From contig NZ_CABEHV010000004.1 in NCBI RefSeq assembly GCF_901542415.1, positions 744,001 through 808,000 of the forward strand: a stretch of DNA of 64,000 nt, given 5' to 3'. The notes under the pieces were generated by a model that was not told where the DNA came from, made no database searches, and worked only from the letters and a program-made list of their open reading frames with translations. This document shows, in pieces, positions 1 through 6,737 of the stretch. The translations under genes and the position numbers were made by a program. This stretch comes from Streptococcus mitis. GTDB taxonomy: Bacteria > Bacillota > Bacilli > Lactobacillales > Streptococcaceae. The number at the start of each line of letters is the position of its first letter. The stretch's first letter is position 1.

Positions 1-533
1 GCTTCAACAACTTCACGACGTGAAAGGATGAAGCGGTTCTCTTTAGGATCAACTTCTTTGATTTTGGCATCAAATTCTTGACCTACGAAACGCTCAGTGT
101 TACGTACGAAACGAGTATCCAACATTGAAGCTGGGATAAATCCACGAACACCTTCAAATTCTACTGAAAGTCCACCTTTAACGGCACGAGTTCCTTTAAC
201 AGTAACAACTTCTTCTTCGCGTCCTACAAGTTTGTCCCATGCTTTGCGAGCTTCAAGGCGTTTTTTAGATACAAGGTATGTAACTGTATCAGTATCTTTA
301 CCAACTACTTGACGAAGTACAAGAACATCCAATACTTCTCCTACTTTAACAAAGTCATTGATATCTGCATCGCGATCGTTTGTCAATTCGCGAAGAGTCA
401 AGACACCTTCAACACCAGTTCCAGAGATTGCAACGTTAGCTTGAGTCGCATCAACTGTCAATACTTCAGCACTAACAACATCACCAGTCTCAACTTGGCT
501 AACGCTATTTAGCAAATCTTCAAATTCGTTCAT
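1..533 (-). CDS. rpsA: 30S ribosomal protein S1, 5' part (runs off the window)
   Basis: Reading leftward from an ATG at 531-533 gives MNEFEDLLNSVSQVETGDVV and then repeated S1-type OB-fold sequence, including GFIPASMLDTRYV and a second repeat that continues past base 1. Ribosomal protein S1 binds mRNA on the 30S subunit; Gram-positive versions have about four S1 repeats. A strong Shine-Dalgarno (GGAGGA, 542-547 on the minus strand) fixes the start. About 177 codons are visible and the 3' end lies outside the window. The reading is uninterrupted. I am confident of the family; the remaining repeats cannot be checked. Confidence 0.93.
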   Translation of the reverse strand, partial: MNEFEDLLNSVSQVETGDVVSAEVLTVDATQANVAISGTGVEGVLTLRELTNDRDADINDFVKVGEVLDVLVLRQVVGKDTDTVTYLVSKKRLEARKAWDKLVGREEEVVTVKGTRAVKGGLSVEFEGVRGFIPASMLDTRFVRNTERFVGQEFDAKIKEVDPKENRFILSRREVVE

Positions 534-694
534 CTAAAAAATCCTCCAACAATCAAGTTTTTCTTAAACTTGACATACTTATAATTTTTTTCCTAAGCAC
601 CCGCAAGGACATGTTCATATCGTTCACGTCTTTCAATTATAAAAATAAAATACCCTAAGATATTTTGCTTTTTATCTTGATTATTACCTAAGAA
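534..694 (-). promoter_or_regulatory. rpsA leader region
   Basis: This untranslated stretch separates the tRNA genes from rpsA. It holds a -10-like TATAAT (636-641, minus strand) without a clear -35, and a small hairpin (CAAGTT / AACTTG, about 554-571) just before the Shine-Dalgarno. A C/G-richer block at 595-630 could fold as a leader RNA, but I see no structure I can name. Confidence 0.35.
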
Positions 695-766
695 CTGGGG
701 TAGCTGGATTCGAACCAACGCATGAGGGAGTCAAAGTCCCTTGCCTTACCGCTTGGCTATACCCCA
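695..766 (-). tRNA. tRNA-Gln (UUG)
   Basis: The minus strand folds into a 72-nt cloverleaf. Acceptor arms TGGGGTA and TACCCCA pair, the T-loop GGTTCGAATCC is present, and the anticodon loop CTTTGAC carries the TTG anticodon (Gln). The discriminator is G and the CCA end is not encoded. It lies 9 nt downstream of tRNA-Tyr and is probably processed from the same transcript. Confidence 0.95.
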
Positions 767-775
767 TTGATGAAA

Positions 776-856
776 TGGAGAGAGAGGGATTCGAACCCCC
801 GAACCCGAAGGAGCGGATTTACAGTCCGCCGCGTTTAGCCTCTTCGCTATCTCTCC
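776..856 (-). tRNA. tRNA-Tyr (GUA)
   Basis: An 81-nt class II tRNA with a long variable arm (GCTCCTTCGGGTTCG region). Acceptor arms GGAGAGA and TCTCTCC pair, and the anticodon loop CTGTAAA gives GTA (Tyr). The discriminator is A and no CCA is encoded. It is first in a Tyr-Gln pair on the minus strand. Confidence 0.95.
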
Positions 857-905
857 TACAATCAACATGGACTATTATATCATGAAAATTTCAAAAAAAC
901 AAGAC

Positions 906-1136
906 TTATTTTGCTAAATTATAATTTTCAATCAAAATTTCCACAGCTTTTTCCAATTTTTTATAAAAACTATCGACATTCCCATTCTTTATGATGGCAA
1001 ATTGTCCATCTAATTCGGCAATTTCTCCGATAACTTTTTTACCAATGGTCAAGGTATAGCCTTCAAAACTGTCTTTTCCTACATTAACTTCGGCATCTGC
1101 TACTTGAATTTCGATTTTTTTATCTTTCTTACTCAT
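906..1136 (-). CDS. DUF2969 family small protein
   Basis: This 76-residue, lysine-rich cytoplasmic protein (MSKKDKKIEIQVADAEVNVG) matches my memory of the DUF2969 family of lactic acid bacteria, whose function is unknown. The Shine-Dalgarno GAGAGG stands 6-7 nt before the ATG. It has no signal peptide or membrane segment. It lies between the tRNA pair and a peptide-binding lipoprotein and is separated from the latter by a terminator, so it may be its own unit. The gene itself looks secure; the family label is from memory. Confidence 0.7.
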   Translation of the reverse strand: MSKKDKKIEIQVADAEVNVGKDSFEGYTLTIGKKVIGEIAELDGQFAIIKNGNVDSFYKKLEKAVEILIENYNLAK

Positions 1137-1190
1137 TTCATACCTCTCTTCACTTTTTCTATTTTACAAGAAAATCCTAAAACTAGCAAG

Positions 1191-1225
1191 AAAAAACTCT
1201 ATATCAGGCTTGTCTGATATAGAGT
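1191..1225 (-). terminator. Terminator of the ilvE / binding-protein unit
   Basis: Arms ACTCTATATCAG and CTGATATAGAGT form a perfect 12-bp stem around a 6-nt loop, followed on the minus strand by a run of T. It begins 9 bases past the lipoprotein stop codon. Confidence 0.85.
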
Positions 1226-1233
1226 TTTATGCT

Positions 1234-3201
1234 TTATTTAATGTGTTTTTCTAGTTCTTTTTGGTACTTACCGTTTGATTCCAATTTTTCTTTTTGCCAT
1301 TTTTTCAGTGCTTCTTCATATTCTTTTGTTGTAACAATATCTTTTTGCAATTTCATTCCTTTAAAGATATATGGGTCACCCTTAATACCAACTTGTGAGT
1401 ATGGTTTTGAGAATGGTACGACATTACTTACAACTGGAGAACCACCAGATGAGGCTGTTGGCATCAATAATGAACTATCTGTCAACCAAGCTTGAGCCTT
1501 GGCATATTTTTCATAGCGTTCTTCAAGATTTGTAGTTTCTGAATCTGCATCATCCAATAATTTCTTATATTGGTCCAAACCAAGTTTAGCTACAACATCC
1601 TTATCTTTTCCTTTAGTGATACCAAGGTGTTTCATAGCAGAACCTGATTTAGGATCCATGATATTCAAGTAAGAGGCTGGGTCTTGATAACTTGGAGCCC
1701 ATCCTGTACTGTTCAAATCATAGTCTTTTTGAGAAGGAACACGCGCTTGAGAAGTGATAGTTTCCTTTTCATTATCTGTCATTTGAAGAACATCGATGAC
1801 AACATTTTCAGCACCAAGAGTTGATTCGATAGACTGTTTGAAAGAGTTGCTTTGTTGAACGGCGATGGTATCTGTTTGTTCAACTGGGACATCCAAGTGA
1901 ATTGGGAAGTTTACCCCTTTAGATTCCAAGTCTTTCTTAGCTTTTTCAAAGGCTGCTTTAGCCTTGTCAGTGTTGTAGATAGAATCCTTACCATCGACTA
2001 GCTCAACACCTTTCCATTGATCACCATAGTTCACCAACTCAGCTTGAGCGATGTGACCAAAGTTCTTACCACCTGCTTGTACAAAGTTATCAGGAACGAG
2101 ACTGTTACGAATAATCTTATCCGCACCGTCTTCACCATTTAGCTGGGCAGCATAAGAATGGCGGTTGAAGGCAAAGTTGATAGCCTGACGGAAGTCCTTA
2201 TTCAGCATAGCTTCTTTTGTAGAAGTCTTTTGTTCTTCACTTGTTTTCGCAGTTTTATTGTATGACTGACGATTTACGTTAAAGGTGAAGTAATAGCTAC
2301 TTGAGTCCTGTGGGCTATAAGTAATTTTATCTCCGTATTGTTCCAAAGTTGAAGCAAAGTTTGAGCTACTTGGGAAGAGACGGGCTGTCGTATAAGCACC
2401 TGAAGAGAAACTACGAATCAACGATTCCTGATCAGAACCATCGTAGTAGGTCAATTTAATCTTCTCGATTTTTACCTTTTCTTTATCCCAGTAGTTTGGA
2501 TTTTTCTCGTATTCGATCAACGATTTAGAAGTCAAGGTCTTCAAGATATAAGGACCATTGTAAAGAATCCCTGCTGGAGTAACTGCTCCATAATCTTTAC
2601 CTGACGCCTTCAAAAACTCTTCATTTACAGGCAACATCGTTGCTGTTGTGACTTTAGAGTTCCAGAAGCTTTCAGGTTTGTTTAGGGTATATTCAACTGT
2701 GTAATCGTCCAAAGCTTTGACACCAACTGTAGAGAAATCATTCGTCTCACCAGTCATGTAGGCATCCAATCCCTTGATTGAATTTTGGATGAGAGAGACA
2801 CCGTCTGACTTGCCGTCAGCTACGTGTTTTAGTCCTGTTACAAAGTCATGGGCTGTTACTTCTGCGTATTCTTCACCTTCTGAAGTGTACCATTTAACTC
2901 CTTTACGAAGTTTATAGGTATAAGTCAAACCATCTTTAGACACAGACCAATCTTCAGCCAAGGAAGGGATAACATTTCCGTATTGGTCGTTTTCCATCAA
3001 GCCATCAACCACGTTCCCGATGACATCTGTTGTAGATGTACGAGTCGCTATACTATAATCCAAAGATGCTGGATCTACTGCATAGACATATGAAAATGTT
3101 GTCGGTGCATCTGCTTCTTTATCAGCTTTTCCACAAGCCACTAAAAGAGCTGTTGTGCTCAGGACCACTCCTGCTGTTAAGAGCCACTTTTTCGATTTCA
3201 T
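1234..3201 (-). CDS. Oligopeptide ABC transporter substrate-binding lipoprotein (AliA/AliB/AmiA type)
   Basis: The 655-residue product starts with a lipoprotein signal (MKSKKWLLTAGVVLSTTALL then VACG, lipidated Cys at residue 23). It continues as a family 5 solute-binding protein: GLMENDQYGNVIPSLAEDW, a VKWYTSEG stretch, and a C-terminal TGWAPSYQDPASYLNI block typical of pneumococcal AliA, AliB and AmiA. The length fits that family. It should sit on the outer membrane face and hand peptides to the shared Ami permease. No permease or ATPase gene is adjacent, so it is an orphan binding protein, as AliA and AliB are. It starts 22 bases after ilvE ends, with its own AAGGAG site, so the two are probably co-transcribed. 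Which paralogue it is cannot be decided here. Confidence 0.88.
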   Translation of the reverse strand: MKSKKWLLTAGVVLSTTALLVACGKADKEADAPTTFSYVYAVDPASLDYSIATRTSTTDVIGNVVDGLMENDQYGNVIPSLAEDWSVSKDGLTYTYKLRKGVKWYTSEGEEYAEVTAHDFVTGLKHVADGKSDGVSLIQNSIKGLDAYMTGETNDFSTVGVKALDDYTVEYTLNKPESFWNSKVTTATMLPVNEEFLKASGKDYGAVTPAGILYNGPYILKTLTSKSLIEYEKNPNYWDKEKVKIEKIKLTYYDGSDQESLIRSFSSGAYTTARLFPSSSNFASTLEQYGDKITYSPQDSSSYYFTFNVNRQSYNKTAKTSEEQKTSTKEAMLNKDFRQAINFAFNRHSYAAQLNGEDGADKIIRNSLVPDNFVQAGGKNFGHIAQAELVNYGDQWKGVELVDGKDSIYNTDKAKAAFEKAKKDLESKGVNFPIHLDVPVEQTDTIAVQQSNSFKQSIESTLGAENVVIDVLQMTDNEKETITSQARVPSQKDYDLNSTGWAPSYQDPASYLNIMDPKSGSAMKHLGITKGKDKDVVAKLGLDQYKKLLDDADSETTNLEERYEKYAKAQAWLTDSSLLMPTASSGGSPVVSNVVPFSKPYSQVGIKGDPYIFKGMKLQKDIVTTKEYEEALKKWQKEKLESNGKYQKELEKHIK

Positions 3202-3223
3202 AAAAAATCTCCTTTAGTTAATT

Positions 3224-4246
3224 TTAATCTACTTTTACAATCCAACCTTCTGGCGCTTCAATATCACCAAACTGAATTCCTGTCAATTCATCATATAATT
3301 TACGAGTCACAGGACCTACTTCTGTTTCACTATAGAATACATGGAAATCATCACCATGTTGAATACCACCAATTGGGGAAATCACTGCTGCTGTACCACA
3401 GGCACCTGCCTCTACAAAACGGTCAAGCTTATCAATTGGGACATCACCCTCAATAGGAGTTAAGCCCAAGCGATGTTCTGCCAAATAAAGCAAGGAATAC
3501 TTGGTAATAGATGGCAAGATAGATGGACTCAATGGTGTTACAAACTCATTGTCAGCTGTAATTCCAAAGAAGTTAGCTGATCCGACTTCTTCAATCTTTG
3601 TATGAGTTGATGGGTCTAGATAGATAACATCTGAAAAATGACGTGACTTGGCCAATTTTCCTGGCAAGAGACTGGCAGCATAGTTCCCACCAACCTTAGC
3701 CGCACCTGTACCATTTGGAGCCGCACGGTCGTATTCATCCTGAATCAAGAAGTTGGTTGGAACCAAACCACCCTTAAAGTAATTTCCAACTGGCATAGCA
3801 AAGATGGTGAAAATATATTCCTCTGCTGGTTTAACCCCGATAATATCTCCAACACCAATCAAAAGTGGACGAAGATAAAGGGTTCCACCTGTTCCATATG
3901 GTGGTACGTATTCTTCATTCGCGCGGACAACTGCCTTACAAGCTTCTACAAACATGTCTGTCGGAACTTGTGGCATCAAGAGACGATCACAAGTACGTTG
4001 CAGACGTTTGGCATTTTCATCAGGACGGAACAGTTGAATACTGCCATCCTTAGTACGATAAGCTTTCAAACCTTCAAATGCTTGTTGTCCATAGTGGAGA
4101 CTTGGAGAAGACTCTGAAATATGCAAGGTTGCATCTTCTGTCAACTCTCCTTGATTCCATTGTCCATTTTTAAAATGGGCAATATAGCGATAAGGTAATT
4201 TCATATAGGAGAAACCAAGGTTCTCCCAATCAATCGTTACTGTCAT
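3224..4246 (-). CDS. ilvE: Branched-chain amino acid aminotransferase
   Basis: A 340-residue PLP enzyme that interconverts leucine, isoleucine and valine with their 2-oxo acids using glutamate/2-oxoglutarate. The fold-type IV lysine is K184 in GAAKVGGNYA. The phosphate-binding EEVGSANFFGI segment and the C-terminal EAGACGTAAVISPIGGI are present. Length and start (MTVTIDWENLGF) are typical of streptococcal IlvE. A Shine-Dalgarno AAGGAGTGG precedes the ATG. It is followed closely by the peptide-binding lipoprotein gene, which makes sense as an amino-acid supply pair. Confidence 0.95.
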   Translation of the reverse strand: MTVTIDWENLGFSYMKLPYRYIAHFKNGQWNQGELTEDATLHISESSPSLHYGQQAFEGLKAYRTKDGSIQLFRPDENAKRLQRTCDRLLMPQVPTDMFVEACKAVVRANEEYVPPYGTGGTLYLRPLLIGVGDIIGVKPAEEYIFTIFAMPVGNYFKGGLVPTNFLIQDEYDRAAPNGTGAAKVGGNYAASLLPGKLAKSRHFSDVIYLDPSTHTKIEEVGSANFFGITADNEFVTPLSPSILPSITKYSLLYLAEHRLGLTPIEGDVPIDKLDRFVEAGACGTAAVISPIGGIQHGDDFHVFYSETEVGPVTRKLYDELTGIQFGDIEAPEGWIVKVD

Positions 4247-4280
4247 ATTCCACTCCTTATTCTAAAAACCTATTTCTTAT

Positions 4281-4308
4281 ATTCTACACTTTTTTTCTAA
4301 AATAGCAA
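4281..4308 (-). promoter_or_regulatory. Probable ilvE promoter
   Basis: On the minus strand, TTGCTA (4303-4308) and TAGAAT (4281-4286) are 16 bp apart, upstream of the ilvE Shine-Dalgarno. No T-box or leader peptide is visible in the roughly 95-nt gap. Confidence 0.4.
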
Positions 4309-4342
4309 GTATATTTTGTAATTTTCAGAAAATTTCTTCAAT

Positions 4343-4370
4343 AAAAAGAACCAGCTCTTAGAACTGATTC
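4343..4370 (-). terminator. Terminator of the lectinolysin gene
   Basis: On the minus strand GAATCAG and CTGGTTC pair (one G-U) around a short loop, followed by TTTTTAT. It lies 18 bases past the lectinolysin stop codon. Confidence 0.7.
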
Positions 4371-4387
4371 CTTTTACAAGTGAAAAA

Positions 4388-6409
4388 TTAGTTATTTTCA
4401 ACTTTTTCATCGTATTTTGGTCTTAGTGTTGTACCTGAGTTAACAATGGTACGTTTTTGAACAAGAGGAAGGTCTGTGCGATTATAAACTGTACGCCACG
4501 GTTCCCAAACAAGACCTGTTTTTTCTTGAATCTTCACGCGTATGTTACGTACATTTCCTTTAAATTGAAGTTCAGTTTGGAAGCCAGCTGTTCTGTTTTT
4601 ACCATTATCTTCCCATTGACGTGAGCGAATGCTTTCAATTCCATCCTTATCATAAGTTACTTCATCCCAGTAAACATAGTAACGAGCGATATAAGCTCCC
4701 TTATGCTGTAAATTGAGATAACCATTTTTGTATGAAGTCACTTTAGTTTCAATGTAGTCTGTATTACTTTGAATTGTAGCTACTTGATTATCTTTCAAGA
4801 ATGCAGTCTTATAAGAAATTGGAACAGCAGGGTTTTGTGTACTGAAAGTAGCTCCTTCTTGAATCAATTTCTTCAAATCTTCTACTGTACCTGTCACAAC
4901 ACGTGCAGCGCCATCAGCATTTCCACCTACGATTGAAACTGTTACAGTTGTATTCTTCAAGACACGTGCCCACTCAGATTCTGGTTTAATAGGCACTCCT
5001 TTGATAACAGCATTGATCGCTGCTTTCAACTCTGTACTCTTGCTTGTTGTTTCAAATTTGACATACATTTGACGTCCGTATGAAACGCTTGACACGTATA
5101 CAGGAGGTGTTTTGTCATCAATTCCACGTGCTTTCAATTGATCAACCGTTACTCCTGGGGCAAATACATCTGATGGATTTTTTGGAGCATCAAAGTTAGC
5201 AGTATAGTAAATTTGTTTAAAATCAACAACTTCAACTTGTTTTTCACCCTTGTTTACAGCTTCAAAGTCAATTTTCAAATTAACACCGACTTTTTCAAAA
5301 TCACTTCCGAATTTTGCTTTCAATTGATTCATGCTGTAAGCAGAAGTTGATTCGTACTGCATACGTGCTGGAGCAGGATTTTTCGCAGCATATTTTTCAT
5401 GCCAAAGATTTAACAAGGTATTCACACCTTCCTGCATACCACTTACAGTTGGATTAGCATCTACATAGCTATCTCCGCCTACCATTCCTGGTAAATCAAC
5501 ACTAATTCTACCTTTGCTACGATCTAAACTAATTTGTTGTGGTTTATTTTCTAGGAGGTCTTGATTTGCTTTAAACAAAGCACCTAGGAAGATATCTCCG
5601 TTACCATTAATGGCAACATCTGCAGAGCCATTAGAAAGGTTTTTCTTCACTTTTTCTACAACCACAAATTCATTTCCTTGTTGTTTTGTGCTTGTATTAG
5701 TGTAATTTTCTAATGCTTCGCCTTTTCTAGTTAAAATATTTAGTTTATCGTAATTTAAACCAAATAAATAGTTATTTAGTTCTGCAGTAAAGTCTGTTTT
5801 TGCTTTGCTTTCTGTTTTAACTTGGTTTTCTGTTACAGCACGATATACTTCAACTTCTGCCAAACTAAGAGGAGTTTTAGATTTATTTAATTCAATTTTT
5901 ACATATCGTGCATTAACTCCTGAGAATTGAACATCAATTGTTGGTTGATTGTTTAAGCTATCGACATGTTGACGAGTTACTTCCTTACCATCTTTATCTA
6001 ACAAAATAACATCAAAATTAGATAAACGATTTGCTACATCCCCATCTCCACGATTGTAAATACGAACAGTTCCCACACCTTCTTCTTTTGCTAGATCAAC
6101 TTTCCACCAAGAATGATCTTGAAAATCTGTATGAGTAACTGAACGATTGTTCCAGGCATTATCACGATTACCGTCAACTGCTCTAGAAGCCTCCCCTTCA
6201 TAAGCAGTCGAACTCTGACTTGCAGACTTATGAGCAGCAATATTTTCACCAGCAACTGCAGCAACGCTTGGTTCTGTTGCTTTTACTACATTTGTTTGAA
6301 ATACAAGGCCAGAACCTAGCAAAAATGTTGCAATGGCAACACCACATACTCCAACGCTACGTTTACGAATAGAAAAACGAAATCCTTTATCTTGTTTGTT
6401 TTGAGACAT
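4388..6409 (-). CDS. lly: Lectinolysin: fucose-lectin cholesterol-dependent cytolysin
   Basis: This 673-residue secreted pore-forming toxin has three parts. Residues 1-45 are a YSIRK-type signal (FSIRKRSVGVCGVAIATFLL). Residues of about 50-195 form an F-type lectin domain, with H93, the R120-G-D triplet and R128 spaced as in the fucose-binding site of eel agglutinin and lectinolysin. Residues of about 205-673 are the four-domain cytolysin. The undecapeptide is EKTGLVWEPWR (629-639), with Pro in place of the second Trp, as in CD59-dependent toxins. The CD59 signature Y-x-Y-x14-R-S is exact (Y578, Y580, R595-S596). The cholesterol-recognition Thr-Leu pair is T661-L662. There is no LPXTG anchor, so it is released. 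It has its own promoter and terminator between ilvE and parC and reads as intact. Human-cell specificity is inferred from the motif. Confidence 0.93.
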   Translation of the reverse strand: MSQNKQDKGFRFSIRKRSVGVCGVAIATFLLGSGLVFQTNVVKATEPSVAAVAGENIAAHKSASQSSTAYEGEASRAVDGNRDNAWNNRSVTHTDFQDHSWWKVDLAKEEGVGTVRIYNRGDGDVANRLSNFDVILLDKDGKEVTRQHVDSLNNQPTIDVQFSGVNARYVKIELNKSKTPLSLAEVEVYRAVTENQVKTESKAKTDFTAELNNYLFGLNYDKLNILTRKGEALENYTNTSTKQQGNEFVVVEKVKKNLSNGSADVAINGNGDIFLGALFKANQDLLENKPQQISLDRSKGRISVDLPGMVGGDSYVDANPTVSGMQEGVNTLLNLWHEKYAAKNPAPARMQYESTSAYSMNQLKAKFGSDFEKVGVNLKIDFEAVNKGEKQVEVVDFKQIYYTANFDAPKNPSDVFAPGVTVDQLKARGIDDKTPPVYVSSVSYGRQMYVKFETTSKSTELKAAINAVIKGVPIKPESEWARVLKNTTVTVSIVGGNADGAARVVTGTVEDLKKLIQEGATFSTQNPAVPISYKTAFLKDNQVATIQSNTDYIETKVTSYKNGYLNLQHKGAYIARYYVYWDEVTYDKDGIESIRSRQWEDNGKNRTAGFQTELQFKGNVRNIRVKIQEKTGLVWEPWRTVYNRTDLPLVQKRTIVNSGTTLRPKYDEKVENN

Positions 6410-6469
6410 ACAAAACTCCTATATATTTGAACGAATTATTTCTCGAACGCGCTTTCTTGAAACAATAAG

Positions 6470-6498
6470 AGTATAACATAAAAATATTATATATGCAA
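6470..6498 (-). promoter_or_regulatory. Probable lectinolysin promoter
   Basis: On the minus strand TTGCAT (6493-6498) and TATACT (6470-6475) are 17 bp apart. An AGGAG site precedes the lectinolysin ATG. No operator is obvious. Confidence 0.55.
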
Positions 6499-6539
6499 TC
6501 GTTTTCCTAAAAAATTATTATTTTTTATTAGCTAAACTT

Positions 6540-6737
6540 GTATAGATATCACTATATTAACAACTTCATATTTAAATACTCAAGCGGTCTATACCACTAA
6601 AAACAAGAAAACGAGCAGGCTCAAGTCCCTATCAGTTGGGCAGTAGCACTGTTCGTTTTTGTATATATAATCAAATTTAACGCTTAAAATATATAGTTTG
6701 ATAATTTTCTCAATGAAAAGCTTTTCATTGTTGTTTA
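6540..6737 (-). other. parC 3' intergenic region with two hairpins
   Basis: The gap between the parC stop and the lectinolysin promoter holds a perfect 20-bp palindrome (6711-6730, arms CAATGAAAAG and CTTTTCATTG). It also holds an imperfect hairpin at about 6600-6660 whose outer arms AACGAACAG and CTGCTCGTT pair with one G-U, followed by a T-rich stretch. The second is a reasonable terminator for parC; the first has no T run. No coding sequence is visible. Confidence 0.4.

Noticed and set aside
553..618. A 21-codon frame upstream of rpsA that could be a leader peptide.
   Set aside because: It has no Shine-Dalgarno and is probably chance.
4388..6409. Cell-wall anchoring of the lectinolysin, suggested by its YSIRK-type signal.
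   Set aside because: There is no LPXTG motif or C-terminal membrane tail, so it should be secreted.
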